64,000 nt of DNA from Cyclobacterium salsum (lineage in GTDB: Bacteria; Bacteroidota; Bacteroidia; Cytophagales; Cyclobacteriaceae): contig NZ_WNKG01000001.1 of NCBI RefSeq assembly GCF_010119245.1, positions 1 through 64,000 on the forward strand. Reading direction: 5' to 3'. Position numbers and translations under genes: made by a program. This document shows positions 18,130 through 25,871 of this stretch, in pieces. Positions within the stretch are counted from its first letter, which is position 1. Every line of letters begins with the position of its first letter. Under the pieces are notes generated by a model. It did not search any database and was not told the DNA's origin. It was given only the letters and a program-made list of their open reading frames with translations.

Positions 18130-19173
18130 ATGAAACTCATCTTAGCCTTTTTATCACCTTTTTTCGGTTTATCGGAGCCTGGAATTTCCACCGAGTTTAG
18201 TACGCTGCTACATCCGGAAGTTATCCGGGAATTGGACAACACCAAGGTTCCCCCGAACCTCAAAAATATGTTGAAAAGGGAGTGGTCCCTAATTCGGCGA
18301 GACGAGCCCAACCCAATTTCTGAAATCCATTACGAAGGACTATTAGACAATAACCCTGCCCGAATCAAAACTGTGCGGCATCTGGAGGACATGGATAAGA
18401 TAGCGCTTTTTTATTGGCACTATGCCTTATATAAAGATCCCCATAGCCTAAAGAAAATGATTGATTTTAGTCTTAGCTGGGCAAGTAGCTACCAGGCAGA
18501 CGGCAATCCGATTAACGAGAATAAATTGCTTCCGGTCGTTTATGCCTATACCTTTTTAAGCCCCCATTTGGATAGCTGGCAGCAAAATATTTTGGCAGAG
18601 TGGTTTAAAAAATTGGCAAAAGCCGAAATGGGAAATGATCGGGTTCCTTTAAATAACTGGGAAACCAAGCGCATCAACCTGGTGGGGACCATAGGTTTGT
18701 TGTTGGAAGATGAAAGCATGGTTTTTTGGGCAGAGAAAAAAGCCGCTTACTATGTGGAGAATGCCCTTTTTTCCGATGGGAGCAGTGCAGATATCCGTCA
18801 GCGGGATGCGCTAAGTTACCATGTAAGCGGGTTAAAGCCACTTTTACAATTTTTAATTTCTTTAGAGCGGGAAAAAGGTCTTGGAAGAGACTTTTTCTAC
18901 AAGGAAACGGCAGATGGAGCCTCTGTCGCACGATCCCTTGATTTTGTAATGCCTTATGCCAGGGGTGAAAAAATTTACCGGCAATGGGAAAATTCGAAAG
19001 TAAAGCTGGATCAGGAGCGGGCCGCTGCCGGATTGGAAAAATACCAACCCGGTGTAGCCTATGATCCTGAAAAGTCCTATGAAACCATGGCGATGGCAGG
19101 TTTTTTTGATGCAAAGTACCAGATCAATTCTTGTGACTTGCCATTATGTACCTTAATGTCGACTATTAGGTAG
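18130..19173 (+). CDS. Alginate lyase family protein
   Basis: 347 residues from the ATG at 18130. The open frame begins inside the AraC gene, but MKLILAFLSPFFGLSEP gives a signal-like N-terminus. Features of the alginate lyase (alpha/alpha)n barrel family are NNWETKRINLVGTIGLLL and SSADIRQRDALSYHVSGLKPLL, with conserved Asn, Arg, His and Tyr residues. A likely role is eliminative cleavage of an acidic polysaccharide. The second catalytic motif (NNW instead of the classical NNH) fits the wider family rather than proven alginate lyases, so the substrate is open. Probably co-transcribed with the cupin-AraC gene. Confidence 0.75.
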   Translation: MKLILAFLSPFFGLSEPGISTEFSTLLHPEVIRELDNTKVPPNLKNMLKREWSLIRRDEPNPISEIHYEGLLDNNPARIKTVRHLEDMDKIALFYWHYALYKDPHSLKKMIDFSLSWASSYQADGNPINENKLLPVVYAYTFLSPHLDSWQQNILAEWFKKLAKAEMGNDRVPLNNWETKRINLVGTIGLLLEDESMVFWAEKKAAYYVENALFSDGSSADIRQRDALSYHVSGLKPLLQFLISLEREKGLGRDFFYKETADGASVARSLDFVMPYARGEKIYRQWENSKVKLDQERAAAGLEKYQPGVAYDPEKSYETMAMAGFFDAKYQINSCDLPLCTLMSTIR

Positions 19174-19187
19174 ATTAGATACCGCAC

Positions 19188-20225
19188 CTAAAGCAAGATT
19201 AAGGAGAGGTAAAGTTCCAATCCAAATCCGGCAAATAGCACCAACAAATAACATAGGCCCAATACCCAAAATTTAACAAGGGTTCGAAACCAATGTTGGT
19301 TAAAAACTCGAAGGATAGAAAGATAGGCATAGGTAGTCACCAGAACAAAAGCGATTTCTGCCAGCCAGTTGTTTTGGGTGCCGAAAACAAGATTTAAAAG
19401 GATGACCATTCCGTACAGTGCGTACGCAAAGGCATGCAGGTGAAACCCCAGGATTAAATTTTCGATGTAATAATGCTGCTTTTTACTGTATAAAAGATGT
19501 ACAATAAGGGCAAAAACAGGCAATAGAATAAGCATCATTAATGGTAAATTTTTCACCGATTTGGAAAGAAATAAGTTGGAATGGGCAATGATCGCGCGTC
19601 TTTTTTCGGGACTCAATCCCAAATCAAACGCATACTGGCTATTTTCCAAGGTCCTAGAAAACTGCTCTTCACTTACTTCCGGATCAATGGACATAAATCG
19701 AAGTTCTTTCCAGGAAAGCTTTTTCGCGGCACTGTCCGAATCGGTATTGAAGGTACCCGTGTTCTCAGAAAGTACCCCTGCGGCTACTGCTTGTTCGATT
19801 TCCTTTAATTCTTCCTTAGTCGATTCTGGAATTTTCTCCTGGATATCCGGTTGTAAATCTTCTAATGGCGAAACCTCTCGAATATTGAAGAGACGGTCTA
19901 CCATGTCCTTTGGAATAAGAAAACCGATGATAAAGAAATAAAACAGGGAAAAAATAAGATACAGACGAATTGGGTGGGTGTATTTTTTTCGTTGTCCGGA
20001 GTTAAATGCGCGGGTAAGCGTTCCTGGTTTGAATAAAAATACCCCAAGCGTTCGAAAGAACTTACCGTCAAAACTCAAAAAGCTGGTGAGTAACTCTTCG
20101 AGAAAAACACCCACCGGAATTTTTTGATCTTTATTTTCCTGCCCACAATGGGGGCAAAAGTTTTCTAATTCTGGCAAACTTCTGCCACAATTTAAGCAAT
20201 GTTCGAGTTTCCGAGGTTTTTTCAC
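19188..20225 (-). CDS. DUF3667 membrane protein with zinc ribbon
   Basis: 345 residues from a GTG start. The N-terminus has a zinc-ribbon CLNCGRSLPELENFCPHCG, followed by the DUF3667 hallmark around LLTSFLSFDGKFFRTLGVFLFKPGT and HPIRLYLIFSLFYFF. At least four further hydrophobic segments lie in the C-terminal half. The family is widespread in Bacteroidota and has no known biochemical function. The gene is convergent with the alginate-lyase-like gene, with 14 bp between stops. Confidence 0.88.
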   Translation of the reverse strand: MKKPRKLEHCLNCGRSLPELENFCPHCGQENKDQKIPVGVFLEELLTSFLSFDGKFFRTLGVFLFKPGTLTRAFNSGQRKKYTHPIRLYLIFSLFYFFIIGFLIPKDMVDRLFNIREVSPLEDLQPDIQEKIPESTKEELKEIEQAVAAGVLSENTGTFNTDSDSAAKKLSWKELRFMSIDPEVSEEQFSRTLENSQYAFDLGLSPEKRRAIIAHSNLFLSKSVKNLPLMMLILLPVFALIVHLLYSKKQHYYIENLILGFHLHAFAYALYGMVILLNLVFGTQNNWLAEIAFVLVTTYAYLSILRVFNQHWFRTLVKFWVLGLCYLLVLFAGFGLELYLSLILL

Positions 20226-20757
20226 GGGGCGTTACGGTTAAGTAGTAAAAACCAAAGGCAAAAATACTTCGGATTAACTACCTTTTCGCTATCCTGTCTC
20301 AGGTTTTATTTAGTCATAAGAGTCCATATACCTGGTGTCGGCAGACACCGAATCTCGCATGTTGGATAATCATTCCTGCCTGTGTCGCTTGCTTCATGCC
20401 TGTCAGGCAGATTCGATTTGGTATTGGTTTTTCAATATACAAATGATAACATAAGCAAAGTGATTATATAATAGTATTTCTGGATGCAAATATACGTTCG
20501 GACCCGGATGAAGGTGGATACCTGGCTGAACTATTGCTTCAAAATCGGAAGATTGAAAACGCAAATAAGGTATGAATGGGTAATTGATATCACCTACACA
20601 GCCATAATAAAGAGTGATTAATAGCCAAATTAATTAACCTGGCACCTGATTCTATTGGTTTAGAGGACGGGGGATGTTATACGATTCCTATGCGTGTATC
20701 TCTATAGACAATGGAACGTTGGTTTGGAGCCTTCCTTTTAAATTACTTTATTAAACT
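20226..20757. other. 532-bp gap with nested inverted repeats
   Basis: No convincing gene is visible. A short hairpin GGTGTC-ggca-GACACC lies at 20334-20349. It is followed by a nested palindrome: CGAATCT (20349-20355) pairs with AGATTCG (20409-20415) and encloses CTGCCTG (20376-20382) paired with CAGGCAG (20404-20410). A 45-codon frame (20484-20621) has no recognisable family. The palindrome could be a non-coding RNA, a small repeat element or a terminator complex. Confidence 0.5.
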
Positions 20758-21759
20758 ATGGTAGTTATCTATTCTTATGAGGTAGCAGTTTTTCTTGCCT
20801 TTATCACCATGTTGTGCTGGGGCTCGTGGGCCAATACCCAAAAGCTGGCCCAGAAAAAGTGGCCATTCCAGTTGTTTTATTGGGATTATGCCATCGGGGT
20901 TTTGCTGCTGGCACTTTTGCTGGCTTTTACGGCCGGAAGCACCGGTTCCGAAGGCCGGAGTTTTCTGAGCGATTTAGCTCAGGCGGATGCCCGATCGCTT
21001 TTTATGGCTTTCCTGGGTGGTGTAGTATTTAACCTGGCTAATATTCTGCTGGTGTCAGCCATTGCCATTGCGGGAATGGCGGTGGCTTTTCCCATCGGTA
21101 TCGGACTGGCACTGGTGCTTGGTGTGATTACGAATTATGCAGCAACTCCCCTGGGAAATCCGGTAATTTTGTTTTCCGGGGTAGGGCTGGTTACCGTCGC
21201 TATTATTCTGGATGCACTGGCTTACCGGAAAATTCCCGGCTCAACGGCAGTCACTTCTACGAAGGGAATAGTAATTTCCTTGCTGGCTGGCTTACTCATG
21301 GGTTTTTTCTATCGTTTTGTGGCATCCTCCATGGCCACCGATTTTGTCAATCCTGCGGCAGGCAAACTTACTCCTTACACCGCATCGGTCATTTTTGCAG
21401 TGGGGTTGCTCGTTTCCAACTTTTTGTGGAATACCATTTTTATGTACAAGCCGCTTACGGGAGAAAAGGTTAGCTACAACGATTATTTTGTAAAAGGAGA
21501 TTCAAAGCTGCATCTTATTGGTCTGCTGGGAGGAGGCATCTGGAGCCTGGGCATGACGCTGAATATTATTGCGGCGGAGCAGGCCGGATTTGCCATTTCT
21601 TATGGTCTGGGACAGGGTGCTACTTTAATCGCGGCACTTTGGGGCGTATTTATCTGGAAAGAATTTAAAGGTGCAAAAGGCGTAAAAGGTTTGTTAACGG
21701 CCATGTTTCTGTTTTTTGTGGTGGGTTTAACCCTTATTATTGTTGCTCGCTTATATTGA
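20758..21759 (+). CDS. GRP/DMT-type sugar permease
   Basis: 333 residues with ten hydrophobic segments. The N-terminal MLCWGSWANTQKLAQKKWPFQLFYWDY and the Gly-rich NLANILLVSAIAIAGMAV fit the glucose/ribose (GRP, RhaT-like) branch of the drug/metabolite transporter superfamily. In Bacteroidota such a permease commonly sits next to a ribokinase. Here a decayed ribokinase starts 4 bp after its stop, so it was probably a ribose or similar sugar importer. The permease itself looks intact. Confidence 0.82.
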   Translation: MVVIYSYEVAVFLAFITMLCWGSWANTQKLAQKKWPFQLFYWDYAIGVLLLALLLAFTAGSTGSEGRSFLSDLAQADARSLFMAFLGGVVFNLANILLVSAIAIAGMAVAFPIGIGLALVLGVITNYAATPLGNPVILFSGVGLVTVAIILDALAYRKIPGSTAVTSTKGIVISLLAGLLMGFFYRFVASSMATDFVNPAAGKLTPYTASVIFAVGLLVSNFLWNTIFMYKPLTGEKVSYNDYFVKGDSKLHLIGLLGGGIWSLGMTLNIIAAEQAGFAISYGLGQGATLIAALWGVFIWKEFKGAKGVKGLLTAMFLFFVVGLTLIIVARLY

Positions 21760-21763
21760 TAAA

Positions 21764-22048
21764 ATGAAACCAAGAATAATTGTAATCGGGAGTTCCTGCA
21801 TAAAAATTCAACCCGGTACCCATTCGGGCATTGCGCTGGCAAACCTGGCTTCAGATGGCGAAAAAAGCATTTCGGTGGCACCAAGAACCAACAGCCATTT
21901 ACTCCCCGAAGATGTTCACAGGTTTGAAGAAGCCTTTGAAGGGGCAAAAATCGTATTGGCACAGTTGGAAATCCCCGTAAAAACAGTGGAGGAAGCTTCC
22001 AACGTAGCCCAAAAAAGAATGCAATTTGGATTTTCAAGTTCTGTATAA
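21764..22048 (+). pseudogene. Internally deleted, 3'-truncated ribokinase relic
   Basis: 94 codons. The first residues MKPRIIVIGSS match the ribokinase N-terminal strand. After only a few residues the sequence jumps to GTHSGIALANLASDGEKSISVAP. In intact PfkB kinases that stretch lies roughly 90-100 residues further in (SGVALI...GENSIVVAPGAN). The following NSHLLPEDVHRFEEAFEGAK and VLAQLEIPVKTVEEA continue the family pattern. The frame then ends in RMQFGFSSSV. The GGKGANQA substrate motif and the C-terminal GAGD catalytic region (ATP site) are both absent, so it cannot be an active kinase. Confidence 0.8.
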
Positions 22049-22065
22049 ATTAACCTAGCAAAATT

Positions 22066-24276
22066 ATGAACCCAGCTTATAACCTATTTATTGCTTTACT
22101 CACTATTACACTAGTTGAATTCTCCACCTGTGCAAAAGCAGATGATTTCGAACGAATTAAAGGGAGAGTTGTCGATCAATTGATGGGATCGGGAGTTAAT
22201 GATGGAGAAGTAGCCGAGATAATTGGTATCGTAAACGAAGACGGCAGCTATCAGGGCATTGATTATGAAGATCTTAGCAGAGAAGCCGGATTCCCGCATG
22301 GCCGTCATACGAGGAATCTTGTCAGCCTGGCAAGGGCATACCAGCATGAATCGTCCCGGTACTATCAGGATGAAAACATTAAAAACATTATTATCAGAGG
22401 ACTTGAGTTTTGGGTGGAACGGGACTTCGTGGGAGAGAACTGGCACAATAACCAGATCACCACACCAACCAACCTGGTAAACCTGATGCTTATCATTGGC
22501 GATGAACTACCAGCCGAACTGGTGGGGCAGGCACAACCGATGATACGCCGGGCCACTATGGTGGAGGTGCCGGGCGTTTTCTACGGGGCAAGACCAGGGG
22601 GCGACAGAATAGCTATTGCAGCCATTTCGGCTAAAAACTTCCTGTTTCTGAACGACAAGGAGGCATTCCATGAGGTAATTCAAATAATTGCCGGCGAGAT
22701 CAAGTTTACTACAGGGGAGCGAGGCATGCAGCACGATTTCAGTTTCCATCACAGGCACGACAGAGTTAACAATACAACAAGTTACGGATATGGAAAGTAT
22801 GCCAACACCTTTGGGGAGTGGTCATCTTATGTAGCCAACACAAAATACCAGTTTCCGACCGATCGAATTAACCTGCTTGTGGATTACTACCTGGACGGGA
22901 TATACAAACACATGGTATATGGCGTTTACACGGATGTGGCCACCCATGACAGAAGTATTGCCAATCACAGGAGAAGCACACCAGGAGGAACACTTGAAAT
23001 AGAGCGTTTACTTCAAAGTACTGATTACCGGAGCGATGAGCTTAAAGATATATTGAAATTGAGAAAGGGAGAGGAGGCCAACATCCGATCTTTTGCCAAA
23101 TTTTTCTGGCACTCGGAACACTTTACATTCCAAAGGCCTCATTTCTACACCAGTATCAGAATGCACTCCACCAGAAATAGAACCTATGAAGTTCCTTATA
23201 ATGGCCCTGGTATAACAACCCATCACAGGGCAGACGGGGCAAATTACCTCAGTATCGATGCTCACGAATACGATGGTATCTGGCCCGTGTATGACTGGCA
23301 GAAAGTATCAGGAGCAACCATCATGCAAAAACCTGAACACCACGTTGCGCGCAGTTATGGCGGGAATATGCCCGTACAGATGGAAGGATTAACGGATTAT
23401 GTGGGCGCTGTAGATGACGGACGCTATGGTGCCGTCGCATACGATTTCAAGAGCCCGCATGACCTTCTGGAAGCAAAAAAATCCTGGTTCTTTTTTGACA
23501 AGGAATATGTATGTCTCGGTGCAGGAATAAAATCCAATCCCAACCTTCCTGCCTATACAACGATTAATCAGGCTCACCTCAGGGGAGATGTTACAGTAAG
23601 CCAAAAAGAACGGGTAGAACTTGTTCCCCAAAGCAATAGCGAACTGGAAAATGTAAAGTGGGTGCACCATGACAGGGTGGGATATCTATTACCTGAGCCT
23701 GCTACTGTTAATTTGTCCAACAAGGCCGAACAGGGAAGATGGTCTGATATTTCAGCCGCCAAGAGTGCTTCTGATGAACTGGTTACTCAAGAGGTCTTCC
23801 TTCTTGGTATTGACCACGGCAACAGCCCCAGTAATGCTTCCTATCAGTATATCGTAGTACCGGGTGTCACTTCTGAAGAGTTGGCATCATCAAGTGTCAA
23901 TAATCGGAATATTGAGATTCTCTCAAACACACCTGACCTGCAGGCTGTCATACATAACGGTCTTGGCATAAGCCAGCTAGCCTTTTACAAAGCCGGAGAA
24001 GTTGAAATAGCCGACGGCTACATGGTCAGGATGGATAGCCAGGGAATGGTAATGCTAAAAATGAACGGCAACAGGATTGAGGAATTAAGCGTTTCAGATC
24101 CTTCCAGGAAACTAACGAGGGTTACCTTAACTGTACCAGGCACCTATAACCTACAAGGCGAAAATTTTATCACACTGCCTAATAACGATAAAAACAGCAC
24201 ATTAATAATAGTTGACCTTCCAACGGATGTGTATGCTGGCAGCAGCACAACCGTTGAATTTCAAAAAGTAAACTAG
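22066..24276 (+). CDS. Polysaccharide lyase family 8 (chondroitin/hyaluronate/xanthan lyase type)
   Basis: 736 residues with an exported N-terminus (NLFIALLTITLVEFSTCAKA). It shows the PL8 layout: an (alpha/alpha) toroid at ~30-330, then beta-sandwich domains. The active-site stretch QHDFSFHHRHDRVNN...SYGYGKY (~220-245) supplies the His and Tyr used in beta-elimination. HFYTSIRMHSTRNRTYE and the NYLSIDAHEYDGIWPVYDW block are typical of the central domain. It should cleave uronate-containing polysaccharides eliminatively outside the cytoplasm. The exact substrate cannot be read from sequence. It lies 17 bp after the ribokinase relic, so it shares the permease transcription unit. Confidence 0.85.
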   Translation: MNPAYNLFIALLTITLVEFSTCAKADDFERIKGRVVDQLMGSGVNDGEVAEIIGIVNEDGSYQGIDYEDLSREAGFPHGRHTRNLVSLARAYQHESSRYYQDENIKNIIIRGLEFWVERDFVGENWHNNQITTPTNLVNLMLIIGDELPAELVGQAQPMIRRATMVEVPGVFYGARPGGDRIAIAAISAKNFLFLNDKEAFHEVIQIIAGEIKFTTGERGMQHDFSFHHRHDRVNNTTSYGYGKYANTFGEWSSYVANTKYQFPTDRINLLVDYYLDGIYKHMVYGVYTDVATHDRSIANHRRSTPGGTLEIERLLQSTDYRSDELKDILKLRKGEEANIRSFAKFFWHSEHFTFQRPHFYTSIRMHSTRNRTYEVPYNGPGITTHHRADGANYLSIDAHEYDGIWPVYDWQKVSGATIMQKPEHHVARSYGGNMPVQMEGLTDYVGAVDDGRYGAVAYDFKSPHDLLEAKKSWFFFDKEYVCLGAGIKSNPNLPAYTTINQAHLRGDVTVSQKERVELVPQSNSELENVKWVHHDRVGYLLPEPATVNLSNKAEQGRWSDISAAKSASDELVTQEVFLLGIDHGNSPSNASYQYIVVPGVTSEELASSSVNNRNIEILSNTPDLQAVIHNGLGISQLAFYKAGEVEIADGYMVRMDSQGMVMLKMNGNRIEELSVSDPSRKLTRVTLTVPGTYNLQGENFITLPNNDKNSTLIIVDLPTDVYAGSSTTVEFQKVN

Positions 24277-24571
24277 AAAACGACTATTTATTCTGCTTTT
24301 TTAATTATGGGATCAAAACTGCCACGTCCAGCATCGCGTTCATCAGCGCGATGCTGGCCCTGGTAAGTGTGCTGCTCAAGAACGAGCCGGACGATTGTCT
24401 ACGACAACCGCAGCAATACGCAAAATTGCCCGGGCTTACCCCGTTACACCACTCTGATCCACGCGTTATCAGTAAGGCATAACAGGGAAAGTAGCCCCAA
24501 AAACTACTTGGCCGAAAGAAGCTTCAACGGTAGAATGTATTTGGTTAAATAATCATTTCCAAACGGTTGCT
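24277..24571. other. Gap with 11-bp hairpin and GC-rich unexplained fragment
   Basis: A perfect inverted repeat CCAGCATCGCG / CGCGATGCTGG (24328-24357, 8-base loop) follows the PL8 gene. It lacks a T-tract, so it is not a classical terminator. The ~200 bp after it are richer in G+C than the neighbours. They hold short frames in several phases with no recognisable family. It may be the edge of an old mobile element. Confidence 0.4.
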
Positions 24572-25675
24572 TTAAACCTTAACGAAGGTCTTATTCACAT
24601 ACATGTACCAGAGCAAGGTATAAAGGATCACAAACCCTCCGATACTGGTCCAAACCGGATACCAGCTTTCGCTGTATTGTTCCAAACCAAACACCAAATC
24701 ATTCGCAATGGCAGGAAAGTCAATAACATGGGAAAGTACATAAGCCGTGATGGCGTTCATGCCGATCACTTTTAAGGGAAAAGTCCAGGCAGTCTTGCCT
24801 TTGACATCAATGATCCAATAGAAGGCAGCCAGTAAAAGGTAGCATACGCCAGAGGAGGCCAGCACAAAGGAACTACTCCAGACCTTTTTTACGATGGGAT
24901 GCCAAATGCCCCAAACCAGCCCTAAACAGAGGGCAATCAAACCCGCTGCGACCAGGTAGAGAGCTACCTTTTTACGGGGCATTTCCGATTTGATCCATTC
25001 TCCGGCAAATAGACCGGACAAGGTGGTAGCTGTAAAACCCAGACCGGACAGCAACCAGGTATATTGCAGTCCATCGTCAAAAGGGCCAAATACCAGCCGG
25101 TCCACATAAAGGGCAAAGTTTTGGTCCGGTAAGAGTGTGCTTCTACCTACTCCCGGAACTTGAGGAAGCGTGAGGAGTAGTGCATAGGCAATCAGGCAAA
25201 AGGCAAACAACAGGTAGCGACCGTTTCGACTCAGATGGATAAAGGCCAGACAGGAAAAAACGTAGCCAACAGCAATGGCTTGTAAGGTATTGCTAAAGAC
25301 CTTAAACTGGCTGGCATCCAGGGCCAACAGATTCCCCTGCACGATCCAACCCAGAATAAAAAGAATGACGAATCGCTTCAGTAATTTGCCGTAAAGTTGT
25401 CCTTTACTTCTTTGGTCTTGCAGGCGTTGAGATAGGGAAAAGGGGATTACTGCTCCTACCACAAACAAGAATAGGGGCATGATGATATCGTAAAAGGTGG
25501 AACCAAACCATTCCGGGTGTGAAAATTGCCGGGCAAGAAAGCCGGTAAAGGCTGTATCTGCTCCCCGGTGCAGAGAGGCAAAAAAACGGTCGGCAAAGAT
25601 GATTAGTAACATGTCAAAGCCTCTCAAGACATCAATCGAGAGGATTCGGGGGGAGCGCTGGGGGATGGCATTCAT
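24572..25675 (-). CDS. DUF5009 / heparan-alpha-glucosaminide N-acetyltransferase-like membrane protein
   Basis: 367 residues with about ten hydrophobic segments. The N-terminal RILSIDVLRGFDMLLIIFADRF and FGSTFYDIIMPLFLFVVGAVIPFSL are the signature of the HGSNAT/NagX family. NAITAYVLSHVIDF lies near the C-terminus. Members transfer acetyl groups across the membrane to an amino sugar. It is a single gene that converges on the PL8 gene. An acetylation role in glycan recycling is plausible but inferred. Confidence 0.85.
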   Translation of the reverse strand: MNAIPQRSPRILSIDVLRGFDMLLIIFADRFFASLHRGADTAFTGFLARQFSHPEWFGSTFYDIIMPLFLFVVGAVIPFSLSQRLQDQRSKGQLYGKLLKRFVILFILGWIVQGNLLALDASQFKVFSNTLQAIAVGYVFSCLAFIHLSRNGRYLLFAFCLIAYALLLTLPQVPGVGRSTLLPDQNFALYVDRLVFGPFDDGLQYTWLLSGLGFTATTLSGLFAGEWIKSEMPRKKVALYLVAAGLIALCLGLVWGIWHPIVKKVWSSSFVLASSGVCYLLLAAFYWIIDVKGKTAWTFPLKVIGMNAITAYVLSHVIDFPAIANDLVFGLEQYSESWYPVWTSIGGFVILYTLLWYMYVNKTFVKV

Positions 25676-25871
25676 GAAAAGGTGGGGTTATAAACGTAAT
25701 TTTTTCGATTGCTAATTCTGGTAAAAATAGAATAAATAGTTTAACCCGGCCATTCCCAGCGGTAGTTTTTTTAAATGAGCTGCTTTTTGTAACCGTGTGG
25801 TATACTTGGTAAATAACGCTCTTTAATCGTTGAATCTACGTTAGGGAAATGGATTGTGAGGTAGCAAAAAT

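Noticed and set aside
20484-20621. 45-codon frame; another phase reads GGYLAELLLQNRKIE, loosely like GDP-mannose dehydratase
   Set aside because: Too short, and the match covers about a dozen residues with no Rossmann glycine motif in front. Likely chance.
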